From the IMG/VR virus record IMGVR_UViG_3300033153_005771, positions 1 through 50,486 of that record: a stretch of 50,486 bases of DNA, one strand, 5' to 3'. Positions 1 to 8,992 of this stretch are shown piece by piece. The notes beneath the pieces were generated by a model. That model did not search any database and was not told the DNA's origin. It was given only the letters and a program-made list of their open reading frames with translations. The stretch's first letter is position 1. Each line of letters starts with the position of its first letter. The stretch is from a virus. Position numbers and translations under genes: made by a program.

Positions 1-112
1 CAAGAATGAGATCATCGATCTGGGATTCTCAGAGCCTATCTCGGTATGGGAGAACAGGGGTAAGAACTATATTCTGAACGGGCATCAGCGCCTTGTCACA
101 CTGACTAGGATG
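1..112. repeat. Terminal redundancy, left copy
   Basis: Identical to 50375-50486 except T at 106 where the right copy has C at 50480. It lies inside the ParB-like reading frame, and joining the ends restores an uninterrupted gene. The simplest reading is an assembly overlap of a circular or circularly permuted genome. The one mismatch suggests population variation or a read error. Confidence 0.9.
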
Positions 113-691
113 CGTGACTCCGGATACGATATCCCGCCGATACCAATATCGTCCGTATCAGCCAAGAACAAGTCAGAGGCCAAGCGGAAGGTGCTGGCGC
201 TCACTTCTCAGTATGGTGAGATGACCGAGGAGGGCCTTCGGGGATTCATGGCAGAGGCCGAGATTGCCCTTGCTGAGGTGAAGGACTCGTTTCGGTTTCC
301 TGAGATCGATTTTGCGGCGTTCGATAATCCTGATAGTTCCGGGGATGACGAGCCGTATTCAGCAAAAATAGAGGCCCCGATATATGAACCCACAGGACCG
401 CAGCCGGGATTCGATCAGATGCTCAGCAGGTCCAAAACAGTGGATCTCGTTTCAGAGATCGAGAAATCTGATATACCGGATGATATCAAGGAATTCCTGA
501 TGCTGGCAGCACAGAGGCACAATGTTTTCAACTATGAAAGTATCGCGAATTACTACGCCCATGCACCAGCAGAAGTCCAAAACCTGATGGAGCGGTCTGC
601 TCTGGTCATAATCGACTTCGACAAGGCGATTGAGAACGGATTTGTAACATTGTCAAAGGAATTGGCAGATACATATGCAAGAGATAAGTGA
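2..691 (+). CDS. ParB/Srx-fold nuclease-like protein (C-terminal part; starts at the other end of the window)
   Basis: The frame is open from base 2 and continues the ORF that begins at 50265; joined, the protein is about 267 residues. The joined N-terminal part carries the ParB-like sequence ILNGHQRLVTLTRM, equivalent to the ParB GHRR box that binds CTP or supports nuclease activity in ParB/Srx proteins. The rest (residues about 80-267) is less conserved, with an acidic linker near DNPDSSGDDEP and a helical C-terminus. It overlaps the next gene by 17 bases and lies just upstream of terminase. In phages such ParB-like proteins often neighbour terminases, DNA methylases and DNA-base glycosyltransferases. 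A role in marking or processing DNA for packaging is inference. An internal ATG at 110 could start a shorter product but would lose the ParB motif. Confidence 0.8.
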   Translation, partial: KNEIIDLGFSEPISVWENRGKNYILNGHQRLVTLTRMRDSGYDIPPIPISSVSAKNKSEAKRKVLALTSQYGEMTEEGLRGFMAEAEIALAEVKDSFRFPEIDFAAFDNPDSSGDDEPYSAKIEAPIYEPTGPQPGFDQMLSRSKTVDLVSEIEKSDIPDDIKEFLMLAAQRHNVFNYESIANYYAHAPAEVQNLMERSALVIIDFDKAIENGFVTLSKELADTYARDK

Positions 692-1586
692 TTCCGAACT
701 GCCCGAAGACTTCGCAATTTTTATCCTTACGCACGGGAGGCCCGATAATGTCAAGACCATAAGCACTCTCGAGCGCAGCGGGTATCGTGGTAAGATTTAC
801 TTCATTGTCGATGATCTGGATAAAACCGTTTCTAAATATATCGAGAATTTCGGGGAAGCAAATGTCATTGTCTTCGACAAGATGGCAGAGGCCTCCAAAA
901 CAGATTCGGCCGATACCCTAGACGATATGCGCACGATAACATATGCGAGGAATGCGAGTTTTCAGATTGCCAGAGATCTAGGGTTGAAGTATTTCATGCA
1001 ACTTGACGACGATTACACCAAGTTCGAATACCGTTTTAATGACAGGCTTAGATACAAGCCTGAGGTATTTACTACCGTACGGAAGAATCCCCGGCTAGAT
1101 GATGTTTTGGCACCAATTCTTAAATTTTATAAGAATGTAAACGTCGCTACAGTAGCAATATCACAAGGAGGCGACTGGATCGGCGGGGAAAATAGCAGTG
1201 CCGCAAAAGCCATAACTCCCAAGAGAAAGGCCATGAATTCGTTTATTTGTTCAGTAGATCGCCAGTTCAGATTTGTTGGCAGGATGAATGAGGATGTTAA
1301 TACTTACACATCGTTGGGTAGTCGTGGAGTATTGTTTCTAACGATAAATCAAGTCAGCCTTACTCAGATGGGAACGCAATCAAGCGAGGGCGGAATTACT
1401 GAACTCTACAAGTCATTCGGCACATATGTGAAGTCGTTCTACACGATCATGTTCCACCCGTCATCCGTGAAGATATCTCAAATAGGCAATGCAAGGGAGT
1501 CTATGAGAATCCATCATGCAGTAAAGTGGAAAAATACTGTACCGATGATCATAAGAGAAACCTGCAGGGCCAGCAATCCCGCTTGA
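675..1586 (+). CDS. TET-associated-type glycosyltransferase (GT-A fold), putative DNA base glycosylation
   Basis: 303 residues. The N-terminal strand ILTHGRPDNVKT followed by YFIVDDLDK and, at residues 107-113, FMQLDDD is the pattern of the phage TET-associated glycosyltransferases (TAGT family), with the DDD as the metal and nucleotide-sugar binding DxD. The second half holds a WIGGE motif and conserved FRFVGRMNEDVNTY, which in this family likely shapes the acceptor site. The start lies inside the ParB-like gene, so the two are probably translated together. Known family members glycosylate hydroxylated bases in phage DNA. I see no TET/JBP oxygenase or nucleotide hydroxymethylase in this genome, so the acceptor is unknown. 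A generic GT2-like glycosyltransferase acting on another substrate is the alternative. Confidence 0.7.
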   Translation: MQEISDSELPEDFAIFILTHGRPDNVKTISTLERSGYRGKIYFIVDDLDKTVSKYIENFGEANVIVFDKMAEASKTDSADTLDDMRTITYARNASFQIARDLGLKYFMQLDDDYTKFEYRFNDRLRYKPEVFTTVRKNPRLDDVLAPILKFYKNVNVATVAISQGGDWIGGENSSAAKAITPKRKAMNSFICSVDRQFRFVGRMNEDVNTYTSLGSRGVLFLTINQVSLTQMGTQSSEGGITELYKSFGTYVKSFYTIMFHPSSVKISQIGNARESMRIHHAVKWKNTVPMIIRETCRASNPA

Positions 1587-1609
1587 GTGTAAAATCAGGA
1601 TAATATTAC

Positions 1610-2125
1610 ATGGCTAAGCGTGGGCGAAAGAGCGCATGGGAAACGAAGATAGAGCCCCATCTCGATCAGATTATGGGATGGGCTCGCAATGGTCATCTGG
1701 ACAAGCAAATCTGTGAAGCGCTCGGAATCAGCCATCAGGCCTTCTGCAAATATAAAAAACTAAAAGACGAATTACGTGAAGCCTTAAAAGTCAATAAGGA
1801 AATCGCTGACTTGAGGGTCGAGGACTCTCTTTATAAGCGTGCCTTGGGCTACCAATACGAGGAAATTCATACAACTGTCCGCGCAGCGAAGGGGAATCAG
1901 CCGGAAACCGTTGAAATCAAAAAGATTAAAAAGACGGTTTTACCAGATACGACCGCTCAAATCTTCTGGCTGAAGAATAGGAAGCGGCTTGAGTGGCGCG
2001 ACGTTTGGAGGAAGGACGAGGACGCCGACGATTCGACTGACGCAAAACCCGTCACCCTGGCATACGACCCGACCAAGCGACTGACCGCAGAACCAGAGGC
2101 CCCAGATGAACGCACCGATCATTAG
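1610..2125 (+). CDS. Terminase small subunit
   Basis: 171 residues. An N-terminal basic segment and a helix-turn-helix-like region (residues about 25-50, KQICEALGISHQAFCKYKK) are followed by a helical region and the sequence DTTAQIFWLKNRKRLEWRD, which is highly typical of phage small terminases. It would recognise the packaging site and load the large subunit. The stop overlaps the large-subunit start by 20 bases, which fits the usual TerS-TerL pairing. A modest AGGA lies 9 bases before the ATG. Confidence 0.88.
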   Translation: MAKRGRKSAWETKIEPHLDQIMGWARNGHLDKQICEALGISHQAFCKYKKLKDELREALKVNKEIADLRVEDSLYKRALGYQYEEIHTTVRAAKGNQPETVEIKKIKKTVLPDTTAQIFWLKNRKRLEWRDVWRKDEDADDSTDAKPVTLAYDPTKRLTAEPEAPDERTDH

Positions 2126-3515
2126 GCGGTCCTCGACCCCGTCATTCAGCGAATTCGACCCGCTGCAAATCCCGATGCAGGCTCGGGTTATCGACGATGT
2201 TTTCCATAATTTCGATTATTCGTTGGGCGTGCATGAGGTTCTGCTCTCGGGGTCGGTGGGATCTTCGAAATCAATTTTGATGGCCCACATATTCACCCGC
2301 ATCCTCTGGCAATATCCAGGCGCTCGAGCGTGCCTGTGTCGTGAGGCCCTGCCCGACCTCAGGGATACCATTTACCGGAAAATCATTGAGCATCTTGAGG
2401 GCACGTTCGAGCGGGATCGGGATTATTCGACCCGTGAGACCAACGCCTATATCAAATTCAAAAACAAATCGGAAGGCATCAGCCGGACGTGGGCAGACAA
2501 GCGATACACCAAGCCCCGGTCCCTCGAGTTATGCCTCGCCCTGTTCGAAGAACTTATCGAGGCCGACGAGAAGGACTCGCAGTTCTACCATGAGGTCATC
2601 GCCAGGCTGAACAGACAGCCGCACGTGCCCATTCAGCTGGCCATCTGTGCCACGAACCCGGACAGCCCGAGCCATTGGGCATACAAGCACTTCATCGAGC
2701 CGAATATGGGCGGCAAGAAGCACCCGACGCGCCATGTCTACTATTCGGTGACGAGCGATAATCCCTTCCTACCGAAATCTTATATCTCGAAATTGCTTGA
2801 TAATTATGACGAGAAAACTGCTCAGAGGATGCTATTTGGCAAATGGATCGAGATAAAAACCGAGGTCATCTATCACGCATACTCAAGTGAAAACCAGAAG
2901 TTATCAGATAAATTTAATGTAAATTCTAGCTTTCCGATAATCATATCATGGGATTTCAATATTGGAGAAGGCAAGCCCATGTCATTGGTCATCATGCAAT
3001 TCGATACTGCGAAGGACATCCTCCACATCTTCGGGCAGGTCATCATCGAAGGGATGCGGACAGATGATAGTTGCGATGAACTCGCCGCGAGGGGATTTCT
3101 TGATTTCGGCAATGAGTATGTTATAACAGGCGACGCATCCGGCAAAAACCGCGATACTAGATCAAAGCGCTCGGACTATGATATAATCCGGAAATATATG
3201 AGCAACTACCTGACAAAAACTAGAAATCACTTGAAATTTACCATGGCCGTGCCGAAGGCGAACCCGCCAGTGCGGACCCGGCACAACACGTTGAATGGAT
3301 ATTGCAAAAACGCCAAGGGGCGTCATCGCCTGTTCGTCTATGAAGGTTGCCCGATCATCGACGAGGGACTCCGACTCACCGCTCTGAAAAAGGGCGGGCT
3401 GTACATCGAGGACGACTCGAAGTCGTATCAGCATTGCACTACCGCGATAGGCTACGGCCTTTTCACTGCCATCAGACGACGCGATACGAAACCGCAGGGG
3501 AGTGTCCAGCTATGA
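2106..3515 (+). CDS. Terminase large subunit (packaging ATPase and nuclease)
   Basis: 469 residues, normal for a TerL. Walker A is at residues 48-56 (SGSVGSSKS), and the Walker B region with the catalytic glutamate is LCLALFEEL at about 139-147. The C-terminal RNase H-like nuclease shows ISWDFNIGEG and ITGDASGKNRDTRS with acidic metal ligands. It would pump DNA into the prohead through the portal and cut concatemers. It overlaps the portal start by four bases (ATGA). The Walker A serine residues replace the more common GGRGSGKS form, as seen in several phage TerL branches. Confidence 0.93.
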   Translation: MNAPIIRRSSTPSFSEFDPLQIPMQARVIDDVFHNFDYSLGVHEVLLSGSVGSSKSILMAHIFTRILWQYPGARACLCREALPDLRDTIYRKIIEHLEGTFERDRDYSTRETNAYIKFKNKSEGISRTWADKRYTKPRSLELCLALFEELIEADEKDSQFYHEVIARLNRQPHVPIQLAICATNPDSPSHWAYKHFIEPNMGGKKHPTRHVYYSVTSDNPFLPKSYISKLLDNYDEKTAQRMLFGKWIEIKTEVIYHAYSSENQKLSDKFNVNSSFPIIISWDFNIGEGKPMSLVIMQFDTAKDILHIFGQVIIEGMRTDDSCDELAARGFLDFGNEYVITGDASGKNRDTRSKRSDYDIIRKYMSNYLTKTRNHLKFTMAVPKANPPVRTRHNTLNGYCKNAKGRHRLFVYEGCPIIDEGLRLTALKKGGLYIEDDSKSYQHCTTAIGYGLFTAIRRRDTKPQGSVQL

Positions 3516-5017
3516 TGCTCGCAGGCGAACATGGATTACCACTCAGGCAGCAGATACCGTCGATGCTGAAATGGGTGGAATGTCATCAGGCATATCTCGA
3601 TTTCAATTCTGTGCTGTTCGATGTCTATGAGGGCGAGCTGCTCAAATACATCCAGGCGGACCTGCGGAAGCAGTTGTCCGAGCAATCATATGCTCAGGTC
3701 GCCCACCGAATCGCCCCGATCAATGTTCTCGTCAAGGTCGTCGACAAGCTCAGCAAAATATATCAGCAGGACCCGTCGAGATCAGTCGAGCGCCCCAAGG
3801 TTGACGGAGCATCTGAGCCAGAGAACGATCAGCGTGACGAGGATTCCGAGCTCCTGGCGTGGTACGCCGAGAAGATGAGCGTCAATCACAAAATGAACGT
3901 CGCGAATGAGTTTTTCAACTTGTTCAAGGCATCGCTCGTACAGCCGTATGTCCATCGTGGGGTTCCGTCCCTCAGGATCATACCGAATGATCGATTCATC
4001 GTCATGAGCACGGACCCAGTCGAGCCCACGCGGCCGACTCATGTCATCATCCCGTACGGCACGAAAGAAAAATGCACGACCAATCCCCGGAGCAAGGCCG
4101 AGACGTATCGTACCGTCAGGGTATACCATGCTCATACCGACATGGAGTTCCTGATTTTCAACTCTGATCAGGAGGTGGAGATCGAGGATATGCGAGCTCT
4201 GGGGAATGAGGACGGGGTCAATATCTTCGGCAGGCTGACCTTCACGTATGTCAACAGGTCGAACAATCTGCTCATCCCGAAGGCAGACCGCGACGGGTTC
4301 CAGATCACAAAGTTGATTCCAATCCTGTTCAGCGATTTGAATTTCGCGGTGATGTTCCAGGCGTTCTCCATCATATACGGCATCAACATCGACGAGCAGG
4401 TCATGACGATGGCCCCCAACTCGTTCTGGCGATTCAAGAGCGACGACAAGGCGGAGGGCAAGGCGGAGATAGGTACAATCAAGCCCGAGGTCGATATCTC
4501 GGAGGTAATCGAACTCATCCGCACAATCTTCTCGTTGTGGCTCAACACCAAGGGCATTCAAGCCGGCGCAGTAGGGCAGGCAGATGGCAATAATTTCGCC
4601 TCAGGCATCTCAAAGATACTCGACGAAATGGATACCAGCGAAGACAGACAGCGGCAGGTGTCATTTTTCAAGACGGGCGAGCAGGACCTGTGGGACCTGA
4701 TTCTGAACTACATGCATCCAGTCTGGGTGAAGAGTGGCATGATCGAGAACAAGGCCACGTTCTCAGCCGACGCGTCGGTGAAGACGAACTTTGCTGAACA
4801 GGTCCCGACGTTCGGGCGTGGAAAACTAGTCGAGGACTTGGACAAGGAAGTCGGTGCAGGATTCATGCCTCGCAGTGAGGCCATCCATCGACTCAACCCG
4901 CACAAGACCGAGAAGGAACTCGTCACGTATATGGCACGCATCGACAATGAGCGAATCGAGATCGTCGACATGGACAAGCCGGCAGACGAGGAAGACGATG
5001 ACGATGATCAATCATAA
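3512..5017 (+). CDS. Portal protein
   Basis: About 501 residues from the ATG at 3512, chosen because it forms an ATGA overlap with the TerL stop and has GGGGAG upstream; the frame is open further upstream but that would lie inside TerL. Position after TerL, length, and the central segment around PNDRFIVMSTDP with a helical C-terminal half are those of siphovirus portals. The C-terminus ends in an acidic run (DEEDDDDDQS). It would form the dodecameric ring through which DNA enters and leaves. I assign it from context and overall pattern rather than a short diagnostic motif. A long antisense frame inside it looks like a shadow. Confidence 0.85.
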   Translation: MMLAGEHGLPLRQQIPSMLKWVECHQAYLDFNSVLFDVYEGELLKYIQADLRKQLSEQSYAQVAHRIAPINVLVKVVDKLSKIYQQDPSRSVERPKVDGASEPENDQRDEDSELLAWYAEKMSVNHKMNVANEFFNLFKASLVQPYVHRGVPSLRIIPNDRFIVMSTDPVEPTRPTHVIIPYGTKEKCTTNPRSKAETYRTVRVYHAHTDMEFLIFNSDQEVEIEDMRALGNEDGVNIFGRLTFTYVNRSNNLLIPKADRDGFQITKLIPILFSDLNFAVMFQAFSIIYGINIDEQVMTMAPNSFWRFKSDDKAEGKAEIGTIKPEVDISEVIELIRTIFSLWLNTKGIQAGAVGQADGNNFASGISKILDEMDTSEDRQRQVSFFKTGEQDLWDLILNYMHPVWVKSGMIENKATFSADASVKTNFAEQVPTFGRGKLVEDLDKEVGAGFMPRSEAIHRLNPHKTEKELVTYMARIDNERIEIVDMDKPADEEDDDDDQS

Positions 5018-5040
5018 ATTCATCTGACAGGAGAAACGAT

Positions 5041-5325
5041 ATGAGTACTGAATATGCGGCCGTTCAAAAACATTGCGGAGGGATTTCTCGGATACTGGAG
5101 AACATCGAAAGCCGAGGATATGCCAAGGTCGACATGGATAAGGTGAATCAGTGCAAGTCATTCCTCATGGATATCGCCGCAGATGCTATCGACCAAGATA
5201 GAGCTGGAAAGGCCAAGCGCGACGAGGAAAAGAAGGCTGTGCGCGCCAAGGCCGCCGCTGTCGCGAAGGAAAAAGCAGGCAAGGCTGATTCCGCCGCGAA
5301 GGCTGCTGAAAAAGCAAAGAAGTAA
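5041..5325 (+). CDS. Small helical Lys/Ala-rich protein between portal and head genes
   Basis: 94 residues with a good AGGAG site. The first 50 residues (HCGGISRILENIESRGYAKVD) look folded and helical. The last 40 are almost only A, K, E and D, giving a highly charged helix or coiled coil. I do not recognise a family. Its place between portal and the head-morphogenesis genes suggests a head-assembly or scaffold-like accessory role, which is inference. Confidence 0.7.
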   Translation: MSTEYAAVQKHCGGISRILENIESRGYAKVDMDKVNQCKSFLMDIAADAIDQDRAGKAKRDEEKKAVRAKAAAVAKEKAGKADSAAKAAEKAKK

Positions 5326-5328
5326 TGC

Positions 5329-5811
5329 ATGGGCGCGAAATGGCAGCGAGTGCTCATCAAGATACCGAAGGATATCAAACCGCGCGATAGGGTGAAGATC
5401 GCTGATGCAGTACTTGAGCACATACGAGACCGAACGGAACGAGGAGTTGGCGTCATCAAGCGCCAAGGCTCTCTTGACGGCATTGTGCTCCGGACGAAGC
5501 AATTCGCAAAGTACTCTAAAGCATACAAAGAATCTCTCGATTTCGAGATCGCTGGAAAAACTGATACCGTCGACCTTACGCTCTCCGGTGACATGCTCAT
5601 CGAGATGGATTTACTCAGCCACAAGGCAGGCGAGATTCGGATCGGATACGATAAGGACAGTGAAGAGAACGAGAGGGCAGACGGGAACATCCGGGGCACG
5701 TCAGGGCCGGCAGGTTCGAAGCCCCGAGCAAAGCGGGATTTTCTCGGCATAGAGGCGCGGGTCCTATCGAGGATAATTGCTCAGCATCGGAAAGATAAGG
5801 ATAAGAAGTGA
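5329..5811 (+). CDS. Head-tail connector or morphogenesis protein (putative)
   Basis: 160 residues beginning three bases after the previous stop. The middle has YSKAYKESLDFEIAGK and DLTLSGDML, and near the end RDFLGI. This layout resembles proteins of the phage virion-morphogenesis (Mu gpG-like) type that join head and tail, but the match is by eye. It overlaps the next gene through GTGA, so the two are likely made together. The alternative is an unrelated small head protein. Confidence 0.6.
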   Translation: MGAKWQRVLIKIPKDIKPRDRVKIADAVLEHIRDRTERGVGVIKRQGSLDGIVLRTKQFAKYSKAYKESLDFEIAGKTDTVDLTLSGDMLIEMDLLSHKAGEIRIGYDKDSEENERADGNIRGTSGPAGSKPRAKRDFLGIEARVLSRIIAQHRKDKDKK

Positions 5812-6314
5812 CAGCCAAAAAAGACCTCAGGACATTCATCGACGAACTGAACGGCGTGTTCAAGAAGTCCACGAATGCTTCCTCTATGGTCAAACTGGCA
5901 CAGCAGGCCATCCTCATCATCGTGCGGCGTACCCGATTGGGTTTCGGAATACCCAAGGCTGGCGGCCGGAGAAAATCGCTCAGTTCGATGCACAAATGGT
6001 CGCCCGGATATCTGAAGTGGAGGAAGGACCATCCTGGAGACCTCCATCGGTTGACTCGGCCATCGAAGAACAACCTCACCCTGACCAGTCAGATGCTCGA
6101 CTCGGTCAAGGTGGATAAGAGATCGACGAAGCGTGTCACGATAGCACCTCAGGGACGCAGGAAAGGCCAGAAGATAGGCAATCAGAAACTGGCCGACGTC
6201 CTCCTAAACAGGTTCGGGTATCGATGGCTCGATATGACGATACCTGAAGAGAAGCAACTAACGAGGTATTACCGGAAGAACTTCGGTGATTTAGTTAAAC
6301 GCAAGTTGAGGTAA
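5808..6314 (+). CDS. Putative head-tail joining protein
   Basis: 168 residues from a GTG start that overlaps the upstream stop (GTGA). Very basic. The central part NLTLTSQMLDSVKV echoes the DLTLSGDMLIEMDL of the gene before it, suggesting two related connector proteins in tandem. The conserved order of a SSMHKW..YLKWR segment and this SQML segment fits virion-morphogenesis proteins. No catalytic motif is visible. Its role as a connector is inferred from position and similarity to its neighbour. Confidence 0.55.
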   Translation: MTAKKDLRTFIDELNGVFKKSTNASSMVKLAQQAILIIVRRTRLGFGIPKAGGRRKSLSSMHKWSPGYLKWRKDHPGDLHRLTRPSKNNLTLTSQMLDSVKVDKRSTKRVTIAPQGRRKGQKIGNQKLADVLLNRFGYRWLDMTIPEEKQLTRYYRKNFGDLVKRKLR

Positions 6315-6333
6315 CAAAGGGAGGTCTTTCATT

Positions 6334-7098
6334 ATGATTAGATTGTTTTGGATCTTGAACGTCACCAACTGGATCGGGCTGTGCCTGCATGCAGAAGGTG
6401 ACAATGCCTCCGGTGGGGGTGCTCCAGATGGTTCCAGTGGGGCCGATGGTGGAAAGACCGACAAGCCAGACCCGAATCCGGCTACCGTAGATGCTCCACC
6501 GCCTGATGCGACACCCCCGCCAGACCCAAAGGGCACGGTCGCATATGAAACCCATCGAACCCTTCTCAGTGAGAAGAAAAAGCGCGATGAGGAGAACCGT
6601 GTTCTCCGTGAACAAATCGCTGCCAGGGACAAAGCGGACAAGGAGCGTGAGGACGCAAAGCTTCTGGAGAATGAGGACTACAAGAAGATGGTCGAGAACC
6701 GCGACCAGACGATTGTCGAGAAGGATATTCTGCTGAAAGAGAAGGACGAAACGCTCACCGGGTTGAAATCCAGGGAGACCAACGCCCAGAAAATCAGCGC
6801 ATTTCTCGATACACTCGCTGGAGACGTTCGATCATGCTACTGGGACAAGATTGATATTGCCAAGATTCCCATCGACCCGGATACGGGCGAAGTGGATGCC
6901 ATGGCAGTCACTCAGCAGGTCGAGATATTCAAAAAGGAATATCCTGAACTGATCACAGGTCTCGCAGGTCCGAAACTCCCGAATGGTGCGCCTCCTGCAA
7001 GAAACGCCGGTGCTGGAACCTTGACTTATGAAGCATGGCTAAAACTGCCGGCAGCAGAGATGAAAGCACGTAAGAATGAGGTAATAAAGCCTCAGTAG
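6334..7098 (+). CDS. Capsid scaffolding protein (putative) with hydrophobic N-terminus
   Basis: 254 residues, directly before the major capsid gene, the usual place of a scaffold. Residues 24-70 are a low-complexity Gly/Asp/Pro linker. Residues 75-150 form a highly charged coiled coil rich in E, K, D and R, and the C-terminus is shorter and mixed. This is the classic build of a siphovirus scaffold. Odd: the first 20 residues (MIRLFWILNVTNWIGLCLHA) are hydrophobic and look like a signal or membrane segment, which scaffolds normally lack. The start has a strong GGAGG site, and I see no better in-frame start downstream. Confidence 0.68.
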   Translation: MIRLFWILNVTNWIGLCLHAEGDNASGGGAPDGSSGADGGKTDKPDPNPATVDAPPPDATPPPDPKGTVAYETHRTLLSEKKKRDEENRVLREQIAARDKADKEREDAKLLENEDYKKMVENRDQTIVEKDILLKEKDETLTGLKSRETNAQKISAFLDTLAGDVRSCYWDKIDIAKIPIDPDTGEVDAMAVTQQVEIFKKEYPELITGLAGPKLPNGAPPARNAGAGTLTYEAWLKLPAAEMKARKNEVIKPQ

Positions 7099-7141
7099 TA
7101 TGTGATCGAAGCGCCGGTGCATCAGTAGGAGAGTAACCACA

Positions 7142-7993
7142 ATGGCTGACACCACACTGGCATCCGTGAACGACCAGATTCAAACATACTGGTCACCGGT
7201 CTTCACAAAGCAACTCCGAGAAGCCTTGCTCCTCGGCTCGTTCGTCAACAAGGAATATGAAGGGGAGATCAAAAAGGGCGGTGACACGGTCACAGTGACC
7301 CAGATCAACGCACCGCAAGGTGAACTCCTCGATGTCGGCACAAATGCCGATTCTTTCAACCCCGAGGAACTGTCAACTTCGAAGATCGACATCAAGGCGG
7401 ACAAGCGTGCCGTCGCTTCGTACAAGTTCCATGACCTCGTGTCCATTCAATCCCTCATCGACTTCAACGATCCCGAAGTCGAAAACTCGCTCAAGTTTGC
7501 CATGGCAAGACAGATCAACGACTACCTGTATTCGTTGGTCAACCCGAGTGCAGCGACACCGAATCATATCATCGCCGTTGCCGATATGAACTCTGCGGCA
7601 ATCGCCGCAATGAGGGTTCTCGCTGGTCAGGCACAGTGGAACCACGAGAAACCCTGGGTCTCCCTGCTCGACCCTGTCTATTACGGCGATGTCATGGACG
7701 ACACCACAATGAATTCGACCGACCACGGCGCAACGGACGCCCCGGTCATCTCCGGCCAGATCGCCCAGCCTCGTTATGGTTTCAACATCTATGAGGACAA
7801 CAGCCGCGCTGCCGACAACGGCATTTTCTTTCACCCCGACTTTCTCCATCTCGTGATGCAGACTCAGGTCACCACGAAGGTCTCCGACCTCCACGGGAAC
7901 TTGCAGTTCGGAAACGTCATGAGCGTTGACATCGTCTTCGGCGCCAAGCAGGGCATCGATGGCGACAAGAAGGTCATCAAAGCGACCGCCTGA
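7142..7993 (+). CDS. Major capsid protein
   Basis: 283 residues with a GGAGAG site upstream. The N-terminal IQTYWSPVFTKQLREALLLGSFVNKEYEGEI pattern is seen in P22/T7-like or short HK97-type capsid proteins of environmental siphoviruses. The central LDPVYYGDVMDD and the GFNIYEDNS region are also typical. Its place after the scaffold and before small decoration-like genes supports the call. It would form the icosahedral shell. Confidence 0.85.
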   Translation: MADTTLASVNDQIQTYWSPVFTKQLREALLLGSFVNKEYEGEIKKGGDTVTVTQINAPQGELLDVGTNADSFNPEELSTSKIDIKADKRAVASYKFHDLVSIQSLIDFNDPEVENSLKFAMARQINDYLYSLVNPSAATPNHIIAVADMNSAAIAAMRVLAGQAQWNHEKPWVSLLDPVYYGDVMDDTTMNSTDHGATDAPVISGQIAQPRYGFNIYEDNSRAADNGIFFHPDFLHLVMQTQVTTKVSDLHGNLQFGNVMSVDIVFGAKQGIDGDKKVIKATA

Positions 7994-8034
7994 TAGGACC
8001 ATCGTTCTGGGGCGGCACTTGAGAGGTATTTGTA

Positions 8035-8499
8035 ATGTTGGATTTTGAAAATCGGAATCAGAAAACGAATTTGCAGTGTGCCACAACGAAGGACCCAAAG
8101 GAACTCTGCAAGCTCGTGAATTCGATCAAGTGCAAGCTCCAGATCATCGGCTTCACAGCAAGCAACGGGAGGCACACGATGTTTTTCGTTGCTGAGAATC
8201 CCGTGAAGTTCAAGCGCGGCGGCATCCTCATCGATGATGTCGACCTCGTGGAAGATGTGAAGCCGGAAGCATCAGCGGAAACTGACACGAAGACGACGAC
8301 AGCGCCGGTCGCTGAAGTGACTGACAAAGTCGACACCGAACCGAAAACAGCGGCATTGCCCGATCTGCCCCCGAGCCCCACGGCAACGGCGGAATCTACA
8401 GCATCGGACGCGCCGACAGGAACGCAGGCAACCACTGACGACAAGCCCAAGGATGACAAACCGAAGGCAGGTCCAGGCAGGGGCAACAAGCGTTCGTGA
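8035..8499 (+). CDS. Small head-associated protein with Thr/Ala/Pro-rich tail
   Basis: 154 residues. The first 75 form a compact domain (NLQCATTKDPKELCKLV ... VKFKRGGILIDDVD). The remainder is a low-complexity, disordered tail rich in T, A, P, D and K ending in GPGRGNKRS. It sits directly after the capsid gene with a GAGAGG site. Function is unknown; a head decoration or accessory role is inferred only from place. Confidence 0.65.
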   Translation: MLDFENRNQKTNLQCATTKDPKELCKLVNSIKCKLQIIGFTASNGRHTMFFVAENPVKFKRGGILIDDVDLVEDVKPEASAETDTKTTTAPVAEVTDKVDTEPKTAALPDLPPSPTATAESTASDAPTGTQATTDDKPKDDKPKAGPGRGNKRS

Positions 8500-8514
8500 A
8501 AGGGTGAATAGACC

Positions 8515-8958
8515 ATGGCAGACAAGAATGTTGCGGACCACAAATATGTTAGTCCCATGTTTCACAATGCGATCACTCTCATCCGGGCAATCTATGACTT
8601 CGCCCTGGATACCGGTGAATCTGATGACGACTACATGCTCATCACGGCCGGCTCTGATGACGTGGTAATCCACGGTTACTGGGTACGCGGCATTACCCTG
8701 TTCGATTCCGCTGGCGATGGAACGACCGTCGATGTCGGTGTCGATGGTGGTGACGAGGATATCCTGATGGACGGAATTGTCGAAGCGAGCTTTGCGGCCG
8801 ATGCACTCCTTCAGGCCACCATCGTTGAAGGCGCACCGAACGTGATGCCGATGCCTCTAATACTGCCGGCAAACACGGCGATTCGGATGAAATTCGCGGT
8901 TGAGGATTTGACATCGGGTAAGGCCGAATTCAACTTCCTCGTGTCGAAGTACAAGTAA
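8515..8958 (+). CDS. Putative capsid decoration or small structural protein
   Basis: 147 residues of mostly beta-strand character with a run of DVGVDGGDED and a hydrophobic strand NVMPMPLILPANTAI, typical of jelly-roll-like phage surface proteins. It follows the capsid genes and is followed by a hairpin. Function is inferred from fold-like features and position. Confidence 0.6.
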   Translation: MADKNVADHKYVSPMFHNAITLIRAIYDFALDTGESDDDYMLITAGSDDVVIHGYWVRGITLFDSAGDGTTVDVGVDGGDEDILMDGIVEASFAADALLQATIVEGAPNVMPMPLILPANTAIRMKFAVEDLTSGKAEFNFLVSKYK

Positions 8959-8992
8959 GATCGGCCTGAACAGGTTGTAACCCTGACTATCG

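Noticed and set aside
2341-2610. 89-codon plus-strand frame inside the large terminase
   Set aside because: Lies in another frame of a well supported gene, Arg/Ser/Pro-rich shadow composition, no ribosome site.
3782-4561. 259-codon antisense frame inside the portal gene
   Set aside because: No ribosome site or promoter, fully inside a well supported gene, and composition mirrors the sense codons.
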